A DNA stretch of 64,000 nt from Paracamarosporium sp. OC-R06-R3 (lineage: Eukaryota; Ascomycota; Dothideomycetes; Pleosporales; Didymosphaeriaceae), in NCBI GenBank assembly GCA_019828545.1, contig JACVRA010000189.1, positions 62,001-126,000 of the forward strand, read 5' to 3'. Under the pieces are notes generated by a model. The model had not been told where the DNA came from, did no database searches, and saw only the letters and a program-made list of their open reading frames with translations. This document shows positions 10,743 through 21,954 of the stretch, in pieces. Position numbers and translations under genes: made by a program. Within the stretch, counting starts at the first letter, position 1. Each line of letters starts with the position of its first letter.

Positions 10743-12495
10743 AGTCTATCGGTCGTATAGCGGTCGGGGTCGTCGGGGCATTGTCGACTACTGTCGAGGG
10801 CGATCTAAGTTGGAAAGGAACGATGTCGCCAGCATCTCATCTCAAATGTGGCGGTGTTTAGCCTTTATATTTGAGCTAAGGTCGCCGCGAGAGCCGAGAA
10901 TAGGGGATCGTCGGAGTTTAAGGTGCACGGACTGTGAGATTCTAAAACGGAGGTGGTGCATGTAGGATCACTTTTCTTGGCCTATTACACATGTTCCAAG
11001 CCTGGTAATACATTGACTGGTCGCATGTCTCAAAAAAAAAAGGACCATTTCCGCTACATGGATAGTAATTGCAATTGGCCTGCTTTGACAGATGAGGGAC
11101 GATAGTTTTGACATCTCACCAAGGCTGGACGAGAATGGGGGCCAGCTGGAGCGTATTGGCGGAGGGCTACGCTAGACCTTCTTTAACTGGGTAGAACCCG
11201 CTTACCCGATCTTGGAACTTGTCCAGAACCATCATTGGATGCTACGATGCAGAGGGATCCACTTACAAGACCCCTGCCAAAGCTTGCGTGGTTTTGGATC
11301 GGAACGAACACGTGCGAGTGGTGGCTGCGGATGATACTGGCGCTGCGCCCTTTCGCCAAGGCCAGTCGTAAGAGGGCACGTAACTCAGGCTTGGAAATTT
11401 GTGTCTGCAAATGGATTAATACAGGCCATACGGTACAAACCTGCGGTGGAAGTAGCAAGTTGACATGCAAACACTGTGCGGGGGTGATCTGCGCTTATGT
11501 TCTTCCCGATCGATTTCCCCATATCTTCCCCAGAATGACGTTTCCATTCAAGATCTAGCTTACTTGTGGCCTATGACGGCCCGTTTTCTGTATTGCTTTA
11601 CATTTAATTATTAGATTCCTAACTTTGATTTTCTGAGGATTCCATGGACCTAGGCGGCCACTCCAATTGTCCCACGGACCGGAAGATATGTCCTTGCTGT
11701 TCAATACACGCTCCAGAAAGCGCACCCATGCTGTGGATTGGGTTTGCATCATATAGAAAATGACCTTTCTCTTCCATAGTAATTGTGATATGGTAACTTT
11801 ACAACGCGCTGTGTGTGCTCCACTACACTCTTAGCTGTCAAAGATAAAATGTCACGTGTTAGGACGAGCACCTGCATAAGCAACCTTGGGGACGCACCAA
11901 GGCCAAAAGCTATGCAATGCAGATAGATTGGTAGAGGAGAATATAGGAAAGGCTTCAACCAATGAAATAACAACGAGGAGCATTCGATGAGACGATTCAG
12001 CTCGCTCTCTTGATGCCAAAGCACGGTCCCATGGGATTTCTCTGCCTCCTTCACTTTGAGTCATAGCCACGGTACGCAGCAGAATGTTCCGTCAGGAATC
12101 CACCTTTGCACGGCTCGTTTGGAGACGTCATATGTACGATGCGAATGGTTGATCTTTGAAAAGAAATACTGCCTCCACCTCAACGACGCGTGGGTGGTCA
12201 GGTGGTATTGAATAATGAACCGTCAGCCAATCACATCGATTTGAAACAGGCCAATGCGAGATACGAGAGCTGATTACGTCACCGCGACCAAGCCTCGCCC
12301 AAAGTCAACCTTGCGGCCGACTCACCACTTCGCATTGAACGACAATACGCAGCATGACGATTCTACGGCGCTTTCCTCATAGTCGCAATGTGTATAAAGA
12401 TGCACACAATAAAGCGACGGATCGATCTACACTAATTCGCAGCGCTTACGTCCTACAGTAAAGAAGTATACCATACACACCGAAACGCTATTCCA
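10743..12495. other. Long intergenic region, no gene seen
   Basis: About 1.75 kb without convincing coding potential. The short ORFs overlap on both strands and lack family resemblance. The left end should hold the mannosyltransferase promoter. The right end holds a TATA-like TGTATAAAGA at 12391-12400, about 100 bp before the next ATG. Confidence 0.5.
12391..12400 (+). promoter_or_regulatory. TATA-like element
   Basis: TGTATAAAGA lies 96-105 bp upstream of the ATG at 12496, the usual distance for a fungal TATA box. It is supported only by sequence and position. Confidence 0.4.
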
Positions 12496-13266
12496 ATGAG
12501 CACCACCACCTTCACCGCACAGCAGCCACCCATCGACATCAACATCTTGTCTGACCAAGACAAGAAGGACTTCATCACCGCGGAAACCCTCTCTATAGCA
12601 AGTGGTACGACATGCAACGCCTCCGAGCTCTCGTTTACACCCGCCAAATCCTACCACATTAACGCCAAGGGTGTTCCTGTTTTACGCCTGCCCGCTCCAT
12701 CGTCCGAGTTTATCACTACAATCAACAATTTCGATGGCAGTATCGCATACCAGTCAACGCGCGAACGGCGTAGCTCGGGGAACTGCGTGCTGTCCGACGC
12801 TGAGGGCCGCCAACAAATCGCGACGCAGTATTTCTTTGGTCCGGGCAAGGACCCGATCCTCAGACGACTCGACGCAGGTGAGGGCGAGGATAACTTGATC
12901 AAAACTGTGTCGAAGTGGACGTCGCGGGCGCAGAAATTTGTGCTCTACGACGGGCGCACATTCGAGTGGGAGTACAAAAGAGATAAAGGCTTCGGTGGTC
13001 AGGGGAAGAAGGGCACGGCTTTGGTTTTGACAATGAACGGCAAGAGGATCGCGGCGTTGATTAGAAATGAGGAGACAAGGACACCGGGGAGCAAGAGCTG
13101 CAGTGCGGGGAATGGCGGGAAGCTCGTGCTCGGTGAGGAGATTGGTGAGAAAGAGGGTATCAGCGAGGAGCTTGCGATTGCGACCTGCTTACTAATGTTG
13201 AAGAAAGAAATTGATCGCAGGAGGACGGTGCAGTTTATGATAATTGCCGCGGCTGTGTCAGGCTAG
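12496..13266 (+). CDS. Hypothetical protein, 256 aa
   Basis: This is an intronless ORF of 256 residues starting MSTTTFTAQQPPIDINIL. I do not recognise an enzyme motif. The middle section (ERRSSGNCVLSDAEGR, QYFFGPGKDPILRRLDAG) followed by FEWEYKRDKGF gives alternating beta-strand-like segments. This could suit the tubby-like/LURP-one type fold seen in many fungal orphan proteins, but that is a guess. There is no signal peptide. A C-terminal helical run (LAIATCLLMLKKEIDRRRT) is followed by a short hydrophobic end. A TATA-like box sits 100 bp upstream. Confidence 0.75.
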   Translation: MSTTTFTAQQPPIDINILSDQDKKDFITAETLSIASGTTCNASELSFTPAKSYHINAKGVPVLRLPAPSSEFITTINNFDGSIAYQSTRERRSSGNCVLSDAEGRQQIATQYFFGPGKDPILRRLDAGEGEDNLIKTVSKWTSRAQKFVLYDGRTFEWEYKRDKGFGGQGKKGTALVLTMNGKRIAALIRNEETRTPGSKSCSAGNGGKLVLGEEIGEKEGISEELAIATCLLMLKKEIDRRRTVQFMIIAAAVSG

Positions 13267-13585
13267 TTGGATCAACTGCTGAGTTTTCGTCATGAGGAAT
13301 GTTCTTGCAGTATGCATTCTTTCTCGGTTTCTGGTACGAACTATAGACAACCCACTTTTCTTTCCTCATTCGATCCCCACTCGTGTTCTCTCAACCGTTT
13401 CTCTAACGCGCGCGATTCCGATCTACTATTCCACCCACTCTAATTCTTTGGGTGAACCAAGTTCAACACTATTTGTTGGTTATTGAACTACTAGCAACTC
13501 TCAACGCCCACCGATGACTATAAGATGGCCCAAAATCAGGAGTGAGAACACAGCACCAGAAACTCCAAATTCTCTCGAAATAACC
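13267..13585. other. Short intergenic region
   Basis: No gene is seen. It should contain the terminator of the upstream gene and the promoter of the small secreted protein; a TATAAGA is present near 13520. Confidence 0.4.
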
Positions 13586-13880
13586 ATGAAGTTCATCGCC
13601 CTTGCCGCCGCATTCGGCGCAGCTTCAGTCCTCGTAGGTCACCCGTAATACGCATCTCTTCGAAAACAACTTGCTCACATCCGCACAGGCGCACCCTACG
13701 CCCAGCCAGTCAGATTCCAGTATCGCTATCTCAGCCATTGCTCAAGAAGTCCCTTTGGATCCGAATGAAGAAGCCGTGTTAAAGCTTATTTCGGGCGACC
13801 CTCTTGTTCCTGATGATCTTGATTTTAATCCATTTCCTTCAGTGCCCCATCCCATGGTGGCACGACTCTCTACGCCATAA
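13586..13880 (+). CDS. Small secreted protein, two exons
   Basis: I infer two exons, 13586-13633 and 13689-13880, joined across a 55-bp intron (GTAGGT...CACAG). The product is 79 residues. Exon 1 encodes MKFIALAAAFGAASVL, a clear signal peptide core, and exon 2 continues AHPTPSQS, giving a typical Ala-x-Ala-like cleavage region right at the splice. The mature part is acidic and Pro-rich, without cysteines (VPLDPNEEAVLKLISGDPLVPDDLD). No family is recognised. The frame stops at 13880, but a His-rich reading frame continues directly afterwards in another frame, so the gene model may be longer or the gene may be frameshifted. Confidence 0.6.
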
Positions 13881-14562
13881 GAACATCAGCATAGTCACTC
13901 GCGGGCCGGAGAGTGTGGCAAACACTGCAGCTATCCCGACTGCTACCGTTTCTCCCGAGCCGGAGAAATTACCGGAGGCGTCTGAGGCTCACAATTACCA
14001 TCGCCACCATCACCATCCCCATTACTGTTCCCACGGCATTTCCCCCCTGGTCCCTGCGCTCCCTCCAATCTTCGATGGACCACCATGCGTTATGGAAAGA
14101 AAAGGGAACTGAGTCCAAATATTCGACAGCAAGATAGGATTATTTCATTCAGTTGCAGTGGGTATTGGGGTTGAAGTATTATCTGTTTTTGATGCTATTA
14201 TATAGAGCACAATTCGTGTAGGGGTGTTCGTTTTGCCATTGCAACCGTACAAGAAAAACGATATAAAAAATGGAAGAACATGAGCATGTATTTGAACACC
14301 CAACAGTAAATTGTCACGTGACATAATGTGCATATATGCAGAATCTCCAACCAGGACTCTCCAACCCCAAGCGTGATGATCGGGAACAGAGCACATATCC
14401 GAGATAATGTACTGGAGAGTATCTGTCGCGATCCTTCCTCACGCATCGAATTTGTTCAAAGGAAGCACGACCCCGTACCCACATCTTGGCGTCCAGGAGC
14501 TGCACGCGTCAGCAAATCTTCAATGTCTCAATTTTTTACCACCATCACCTTCTGCCGGCGCA
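13881..14562. other. Region with a His-rich out-of-frame tail
   Basis: No independent gene is seen. The +1 frame from about 13881 to 14112 encodes NISIVTRGPESVANTAAIPT followed by a NYHRHHHHPHY run and then PALPPIFDGPP. It looks like the missing C-terminus of the small secreted protein just upstream. The rest is A/T-rich and unremarkable. Confidence 0.35.
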
Positions 14563-14799
14563 ATGAGGAGCAGGCAGTTACTCGGCCGCATTCTACATGC
14601 TTTTCTCGTGCTGGTGCTCAGCTACGCTCTCCTCCGCGTCCTGTATTGGAGAGTTACGCTCTTAGTAGAAGACGCGCGGCGCTCCGATTTCGATAATCCT
14701 GTGATCCAAGTCGAAGACACTGAACCTGAAAAACCGAGTCCACAGGAAATCGTGAGAAGCCCTCTGCTCTGGTGTAGGATTCGCGCGGAGGGTTACTGA
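14563..14799 (+). CDS. Possible small single-pass membrane protein, 78 aa
   Basis: An ATG at 14563 opens 78 codons. They begin MRSRQLLGRILHAFLVLVLS, a basic N-terminus leading into a roughly 18-residue hydrophobic helix, followed by an acidic soluble tail (VEDTEPEKPSPQEI). The frame is open further upstream but that part is low-complexity and unlike protein. The arrangement resembles a small tail or signal-anchored protein, but there is no known family and no second line of evidence. Confidence 0.3.
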   Translation: MRSRQLLGRILHAFLVLVLSYALLRVLYWRVTLLVEDARRSDFDNPVIQVEDTEPEKPSPQEIVRSPLLWCRIRAEGY

Positions 14800-15706
14800 C
14801 GCGAGGACAGGCCGAATCGCTGAATACTGTCTGGCTCTCGTACGATTTTGACCATTGTCGCAATGTATGCGAAGCGTCGCGAGTGGCGTGTCAATTGAGA
14901 GACTGCTGGTATGTGCCGGGACACAGGAGCTGGGAGTAAGGATGTGAAAGAATAGAATGGCGTTGCTGGTACAAAGTGAGGTTCGTTATCGCCTGCGTTA
15001 CGCGACTCACGTGATGATACCGCCGTTTGCGGAGCGCGCGTGTGGAAGAGTAGAAGATGCAACTCACACGAAAATGAGTCACCTTTTCGTATAGGAAAGA
15101 GATATCCAATGGGAAGCATTGATAGTGCTGAATTACTTTAGTCTGGTCGCTTCTGAGCCTCATTCGAATGTTGTCGGTGAGTGGTTTCTCGCGGCGGGAA
15201 AGCGACACAGATCTTTTGAAAACTCAAGCGCAGTGAGCTCGATTAGGCTTTACATTGCTATGCGGATAGCGGCTTCTGAATGCTCATTCGCAGACACAAA
15301 TGGCCCAGGGCTGTTGGTGCCCGCAACCGAGCATACACAGACCAACAAATGCACCAAACGGGCATTCAAGACTGCGCGCATCATGAGCACCTCAATTGTG
15401 CCTTCAACTCAACTCAAAAATCACACAGCTATTATGGCAGCTCTCATTATGTCTTCTAAAACAAGCTTCACCAAAGATCTACGAGATTGCGCGTGCCTTC
15501 CTGATTACTTCCACGTTAAAGATTGGTATCCAGGTGACCAGTGATTACTATGGAAACGGACATTGACCGGCACGCGTACTTTTCGCGTGGTGAAGCAGGA
15601 TCCTGTAGGTGGCACCTCTATTAATACCACCATCGCGCCATCGAAACAACACCACACAAGGAATCGATTCTAACAGCTGGACAGGAGCTTTCGAACAACG
15701 CCAATC
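14800..15706. other. Intergenic region, no gene seen
   Basis: The ORFs here lack good starts or any family resemblance. The longest plus-strand frame, 15119-15544, starts with TTG and has no recognisable domain, so I left it out. Confidence 0.4.
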
Positions 15707-15958
15707 ATGTGCAAACAAGCAAAGACTGGGTACACCGATTGTCCTCACGTCTACGAAGACGGCGAGATTGAGTGCTGTGAAGAAGCACTCAACCCTAGGA
15801 CGGACGCTGTGTGCCTCAACATACAGTTCTACTGGCGAGAGACCAAGATTCCAGGCAAGTGTGCTTGGTGCCTCGAGCATGACAAGGAGAAGAAGAGGAA
15901 GCCGAGGAAGACATGGGCAAGGGGATTGATCAGGGAGAGGCCGGACTGGCTGAAATGA
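15707..15958 (+). CDS. Small Cys-patterned protein, first of a related pair
   Basis: This ORF encodes 83 residues beginning MCKQAKTGYTDCPHVYEDGE. The spacing of cysteines (Met-Cys start, then CPH eight residues on, then CC, C and a C-terminal CxxC as KCAWC) is shared with the protein encoded at 16231-16644. The C-terminus is very basic (DKEKKRKPRK). There is no signal peptide, so it is probably cytosolic or nuclear. I recall many ascomycete orphan proteins with an N-terminal MC...Y..C pattern, possibly metal-binding, but no function is established. Confidence 0.55.
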   Translation: MCKQAKTGYTDCPHVYEDGEIECCEEALNPRTDAVCLNIQFYWRETKIPGKCAWCLEHDKEKKRKPRKTWARGLIRERPDWLK

Positions 15959-16230
15959 GCAGCGCCGCTTCGTGTGTTGATTACGTGTACGAGGTGTGTT
16001 GGTTCCGCTGTTTGGCCTTGTCACAGTAAACTAATTGCTGCGCAGTAACTGTCACATTACCGTCCTACTGCACTTTTGCTTCTGGGTTGAAGTGATCCTT
16101 AGGTATGCCAGCACTCTGACTCTACGATCGAATTTTCGAACACGACGATACGGCAACGTTTTGGTTTCGTCGTTGCCTTCAACTCATTGCTGTGCAAATC
16201 GGATTTTCCTCACCAAGCACTCGGTTCTCA

Positions 16231-16644
16231 ATGTGTACCCTTCGATACATCAAGTGGCCAGACTGTCCGCATACAGCATGGTCACATTTGGTTCCCTGCT
16301 CCATTGTCTTGGAAGGCAAGCTCTGCGAGACCTCGATTACCGGATCACCGATAAGATATCAACGGGTCAAAGTTGGACATACCATGGATTGGGAGCGGGG
16401 GTCCTCTAGCGATAATAGGCAGTCTTGGTTGTGTTTCCCCGATGGAATGATTGTGGATAACAGAAAAACGCGCTGTGAGACGTGCCGACTTGGGCGGTTG
16501 AGTGCGGATAGTGACCTTAGGATTGCAAACGAGAGCGAAGTTCTGAATCAAACTGGGGATGCCACTAGTAATGAGGGAAACGGAGAGGGTGATAGTGTCG
16601 GATGCTTTTCTGGAATGCGCAGCTGGTTCGGGAGAACCAGCTAG
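16231..16644 (+). CDS. Small Cys-patterned protein, second of a related pair
   Basis: This ORF of 137 residues (start chosen at MCTLRYIKWPDCPHTAW, because that aligns with the neighbour's start; the frame is open upstream) repeats the MC-x8/9-CPH-x8-C pattern and the final CxxC (RCETC) of the protein at 15707-15958. A longer insert lies between the two cysteine groups, and the C-terminus is acidic and Gly-rich rather than basic. The pair is 272 bp apart in tandem, which suggests an old duplication. Function is unknown; metal binding is a possibility only. Confidence 0.5.
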   Translation: MCTLRYIKWPDCPHTAWSHLVPCSIVLEGKLCETSITGSPIRYQRVKVGHTMDWERGSSSDNRQSWLCFPDGMIVDNRKTRCETCRLGRLSADSDLRIANESEVLNQTGDATSNEGNGEGDSVGCFSGMRSWFGRTS

Positions 16645-18167
16645 CGTATTGACACAGACTTTTTGAATGAATATATTCGGATCAAGCCCTAATCGATTGT
16701 TCTATCGCAGATACAGAGATAAACTCTGCAAATTAGTGCACGTAAAGCTGATAGGTTCATCCTCCCGCCACCTTTTGCTTGGCCTGAGTAAATCCTTTAT
16801 AATGGTCTCGCTTCATTGCCCTTTACCCTGAAGAACAAGGCTGTGGCGAAAGCCAAATGCGGGAGTGGGGTCAAGATAGATCATGTGTCTGTGTATCATT
16901 GGTAGATAGAGATGATGCCATCCATGAAAATTGGGCTCAAGCAGAACCGGTGGATTAGATCTTGAAGTATAGACTGTCCTTATTGTTTTTTTTTCTCCAA
17001 TACTATCCTACGATACACCCTAGTTGCTGTCTTTATGTTTTAATAGAGTGGAAATTGTAGCATGTATGCGTTCGAGCAAAAGAATGGAACATTTAGAATC
17101 TTGCGGTAGCGCCTCTATCGTCAATCGCTTTGCAAATCCACGTTGTGGTGGGATTTGATACCAGTCGTCTGTAGGACAGGGCTTTGATGAGTTGTGGGAT
17201 TCATAGTGATGGTCAAGGCTTGAACGATTACTAATATGGGGCAGTATTCAAAATCAGCATATCGTGTGCTGACCATGAGCTGCGATGACAGGGCAAACAT
17301 TTTGATTATTGTGATGACGTGTACAATGTTTTCGACATTTTTAGAAGCTATGTAGATATCAGCCACAGCGAACGGTCAATTTGGAAACCTAGAAGGGAAG
17401 GCAAGGAGTTCAATTTTGTGATCACTATATGCTTGCTAACTAGCAGGAAGTGTATCCTTACTATGTCCTTGAAGCTCAGGCATTTTTGCCGTTTGATAAT
17501 CCCAGAAAGCGTTTCAGCTCGGGTTCCAGCAAGAATTTTTATCCTCAAACCATAACGCTAGCAATTTGATTGGCCACAGTATTGATGACCCCGTTGCCTT
17601 GTCCAGAATCGGTCTATTGCCTTACTCGGGTCTCGCGATCGTAAGCCTATCTGAACAGCTAAACCCGCAGTAAAAAATCTCGGAGAGGCGGCGAAAGATG
17701 ATGGTAACGCAGCAATTCTTAGGCCGAATGGTGTCACTCTAACAGCAAAAGGGTCAGCAGCATAGCCTCACGTGTTCACTATCCCTAAAGGCAGAAGTAT
17801 GAACTGTGTGGCACGTGCTAAGTATGAAACACAAATGGAGAATTAACCGTTAGATGCAGTCCATCGTTTGCCTATCCCAAACAGTGACTACATGAAACCG
17901 GATGCACGTACGGAACACAAGCCTCCTATGGCTTCCAACGACGCCCCTATGTAAGAAAATATCGGCAATGCGGATCTTTCAGCTGATGTATTTTTTTGGA
18001 GGCTTTTGCAAAGGCTTCTGGAACTCACATATTGGTCTTCGTTGATTTCACTCTCAGCGTTCCTCAAACCTTCTTTGTCACAATATCATGTGTTTTAAAT
18101 CTCTTCGTATATCAAATCTTTTCCGTGAATCCTAAGCTAGAGTTTGCATGTACCTAAAAGAGATAGA
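16645..18167. other. Gene-poor stretch, no gene seen
   Basis: About 1.5 kb with short ORFs only and moderately A/T-rich sequence. I see no transposon protein, tRNA or repeat. The right end would have been the promoter of the DUF6536 pseudogene. Confidence 0.45.
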
Positions 18168-20404
18168 ATGTGGTGGCAAAAATTGTACAAGGCACGATCT
18201 ACAAAACAAGCGTCCTCTGAGCCAACATCTGTACGGACACCAGAAACTAAACATGGATGAAGTTTCGCCATCTGACTTGGGACAATTTCAACTTGCTTCA
18301 TCTTTGCGGTAAATTTAGCTCTGACAATATGGGCATTTTTACGGCATGGTTGGGGTAAAGACAGACAATCTGTTCTCTGCCAAGGCAAATGTGCTACCGT
18401 TAGCAAACTAGACATTGCTTCTCATTTCTTCATCAATTGTATGAGTACGGTTCTACTTTATGCGAGTAGTTACTGTATACAATATTTGTCAGCTCCGACG
18501 AGAGAAGAGATAGATCATGCGCATGCGAAGCAGTCGTGGCTGGACATTGGCGTGTTTAGTCCCCGAAATATTACAGCGGTATCCAGAGGCCGCAAAATAC
18601 GTTGCTTCATATTAAGGCTATCAACAATCCTAATACATCTCTCGTAAGCAGTATCGGGCTTTGTTTCAAATAGTCTGATCCAGCTAATTCGCCAAGCAGT
18701 TACAATTCGGTCGTGTTTACTTCCTTCGCTACAAACCTTTATTACCCGTTCTTGGTCAACGAATCATTCCTGACTCCAGATCCTCACATTGATTATTAGG
18801 TCGGTGACGGTTGGGGTCACGGTAAAAGTCGCAATGCGTACCCTAGTTTGACGACCGACGTTGTTCTTGCCGAGATTCGCAGGATGAAGGAATTATACAA
18901 AAATCGTAGCCTCGAGGTGCTGAACCCCTGGGAATGCCGGAAGTCTTACTCTGCTCAATTCCAAACAAGGGGGAATGTCGTATTGGTAACGTCAAATCCA
19001 GCGTTGTCTCCCAACTTCGTGTCGAGCTTGGGAGGTCCTTGGGCGACACAAAATTGGATGTGTATGTCATCAAGGTGCGATGAAAGTCCTGATTTGGGCC
19101 AACCGACTATTGGTCAATCCACGATTGAATATTGTCTCAGCGAGCCTCGGACAGAACGGTGCAAGCTCCAGTTCAGCCTGCCTTTGGCTATTATCGTCTT
19201 ATTCTCCAGCGCTGTGAAACTCGGTTGTATGTTAAGTATGCTCGACACTGTTGATGAGAGTAAAGATCGATTGCCAATCATGAGCATTGGGGACCTGGTC
19301 GCTTCCTACTCGTTGAGATCGGATGATCACACTAAGGAAATGTGTTTGGTCACGATGCACGAGATCGTGGAGAAGTCAAAGAATCACAAGTGGGGTGACA
19401 GACCAAGAAAACATATAGAGCTCCGTAGGCGTCGGTTTTGTGCCGCTAGCCGAACACGTTAGGCGTTAAGCTGCATACTGTATATTCAAACCCCGATTCT
19501 CGATGCGCCGCAGTAGCCAACGCTTTTACTCAGGTATCTTGCAGTACTCTCTTTCGTTGCTTGGTTGCTAAAAAGCGGGCTTGATGCTATGACAGCGACG
19601 AGGTCGTTGAATAATTCTGAAGGATGCATAACTCGGTGTCCACAAGTGCTTATCCAATTCAGTAGACCTATTTGGACAGCAGGCAAAATGCCAGAAGGAT
19701 TCAAGTTGATCACATCGATGGGCTTCGGACAAGTCTTCACACGCACCACGCTCCACATCCCGTCGACGAGCTTGATCACGAATGCCGTTATTGCAAACAT
19801 ACCTGAGGTGATCCTGTCATGGATTTATTTCTCTTTCAACGGTCTGCTTACGTTGATAAGCTTAGCGAGAGAATGGGAATCATACACGCTCCACAGGAAA
19901 GGACTCCGGGTTTCCGGTAACCGAAAGGGAATGCAGAGATCCACATATTTTCTCCAACTACCGTACAGGATAGCTGTTCCGTTTGCAGTACTTTCAGCAT
20001 TCGTTAATTGGCTGGTTTCGCAGTCATTCTTCCTGGTCAGTGTGTAGCTTTACGGCTATGATACGTTAAATGGGAGTTGGCAGATCCTTCCTGACAACTC
20101 TGCAACAAAGACCTCTTGTGGTTGATCTTTGCTACCTTTGATGATCCTTCTAGTGACCGGAGGTGCTATCTTAGTCATCGCATTTGTGGTAGGACTGATG
20201 CCTCTCAGGACAGCAATGCCCGTTGTTGGTAGCTGTAGTGCTGCGATTGCAGCAGCTTGTCAGCCATTGGGTGAAGATGATCCGAACGCTGCGACAATGA
20301 GGGTGCGGTGGGGAGTAATGGGTCGATTCAGAACAGGGGTTGAGCACTGTGGGATGTCTCGACGGGTGGTCAAAAGACTGGTCAAGGGGAGCATGTACCA
20401 ATGA
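18168..20404 (+). pseudogene. DUF6536-family membrane protein pseudogene
   Basis: From an ATG at 18168 the reading matches the DUF6536 family of large fungal polytopic membrane proteins from end to end. Landmarks are QGKCATV, SAPTREEIDHAHAK with WLDIGVFSPRN, then after a 56-bp intron (18644-18699) YNSVVF, WMCMSSRCDES, STYFLQLPYR, WLVSQSFFL and AMPVVGSCSAAI. The frame is otherwise kept for 2.2 kb but has stops at 18258 (TGA), 18273 (TGA), 18797, 19460, 19514 and 20045 (TAG) and 20123 (TGA). Several sit where the family normally has Trp or Arg, consistent with G:C to A:T transitions. An intron could hide 19460 and 19514. I see no frameshift. Function of the family is unknown. Confidence 0.75.
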
Positions 20405-21954
20405 CAATAAAGGAGATTACTGTTGAAAGATAGACTCTCATGGAACCTACCCTGATACACATAGTAACAGATCGGAGATGCGGTACTCCGAGCTGTGGCA
20501 GGCATATACTACCCGCTAATGGAGTTCCCTTAGTAAACAACCACGCCAATAAGGGGTTAATTCATTCCATTTAGACTAATTAGCAAATTTGTATCGTTGA
20601 GCCACAAAGACCAACCGTTCATGCTCAATTAGAGCTCATTTAACAAGCATTAGGCTTATCAGTAGAGCTTGCGCCAAAGACCACTAAGACGCCTTACAAT
20701 TGAACACTGTCCCTCAGATTACATCACTGCTGATTGGACAAACCAACCCTGTCGTACTCGTCGCTGTTATCGTGGAAGTGACGATGTTAAACGGACCTAC
20801 GGACGCCGAAAGAGCGAGGACAGCTGCCAGCGTACACTAACACTGTTTTAGGGGGTGGCGTGAGGTCAAGTTGACCTGCATACTCGGTTTAGGGCGTCAC
20901 CTCGTAATGTCAGAAGCTTTCTGGTGAGCCTATCAATTCGATTGAGAATGTCGCAGCGCTGATGAGCCTTGTCGGTACGTCAGACCCATCGTCGATGCAA
21001 ACGAACGGTACTCTTCCAGCAAGCAATATTGTAAATGCGAAATGCTTCTCCAGAGTACCTTTGAGCAGTGTGCTGTTGGGTATCTATGAGATGAGACGCT
21101 CTTGGCTAAATCCCGGCGATCGGACCCATGGACCCGATGCTCCGGGTCTGTTGCCTTGAGCTTGGCAGCCTTGACGCAATCTTGCAGGCGACTAACAGCC
21201 TCACGAACGTCATGCATTCGATCGCCATTTCTCCAGCGAAACAACGCTTTAAATGGACCCGTATTCTCCAAAACTCTCGCTGCATCTGCACCGTATTGAT
21301 GCATCAGCGTAGCACAATCGGACAGAGTTCGCTAAACATTTCCCAACTACGCCACGTCGGAACCGATCGATTATCGAGTTAGTCCCAACACCATGGCAGC
21401 AGAAAATACGACGCTAGAGGATTGCGCCAATATCTAGAGGCATATTGGTATGAGTTGGCATTGTAGGGTTCGGAATCGTTGATATGAGTCCGCAGAACCT
21501 AGAATCAATTACTGACAATTCATCCATCAGTGTACAGCATGTAGACAATCCTCTAGAAAACTGTAACCGGATCTCCGGGTAGATACCACGTGTATTCCCC
21601 TGGCAACATTTCCATTATGGTATGATGGTAGCCTGATACGGTGAATGCCGGAAGGAATTAGTCAAAGGAACTGCCAATTTCGGGGACCGACACCCACACC
21701 CATTACCTCATGTGCTTTGCCACGCGCTGAGCATCCTCTAAAACAGACAGTCAATCGCGGAGAGATACGTGAGAATGGTTTTTTTTAGCAGTCGGACCTG
21801 CGTAGGGTTGATGTTGGCCCCAATATGGATATGTACTTAATGTCTACCTTGGCGGGTTCCAGAAGTTCCCCAAGGTCATTCCATAGGTTTTTCCATCATT
21901 TCGATATCGGAACTACTTTGCCCTTCGCACCCACTTCTCCTTACAACAGTCGCG
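20405..21954. other. Intergenic region with a possible decayed coding fragment
   Basis: No intact gene is seen. On the minus strand, about 21340-21130, the frame around GPFKALFRWRNGDRMHDVRE looks like a helical fungal N-terminal domain of the STAND/NLR type, but the flanking codons include TAG and TAA stops, so at most it is a fragment. The right part is the promoter of the acyltransferase gene and holds the AflR-type element at 21680. Confidence 0.35.
21680..21690 (+). promoter_or_regulatory. AflR-type palindromic element upstream of acyltransferase gene
   Basis: TCGGGGACCGA lies 265 bp before the ATG at 21955. It is a TCG-N5-CGA element with a CGG-N3-CCG core, the published core recognised by AflR-type Zn2Cys6 proteins. 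An AflR-like gene lies 4 kb away. Binding is inferred. Confidence 0.5.

Noticed and set aside
15548..16024. Minus-strand ORF of 158 codons opposite the first Cys-patterned gene
   Set aside because: The plus-strand frame has a cysteine pattern repeated in its neighbour; the minus frame has nothing.
18248..18275. Explaining the first two stops of the DUF6536 gene by an intron
   Set aside because: The residues on both sides and between the stops fit the family without a gap, and there is no GT-AG pair of plausible length.
20933..21304. Minus-strand ORF resembling a fungal STAND/NLR N-terminal domain
   Set aside because: The resemblance is limited to about 60 residues, flanked by stops, and I could not confirm it; mentioned only within the intergenic entry.
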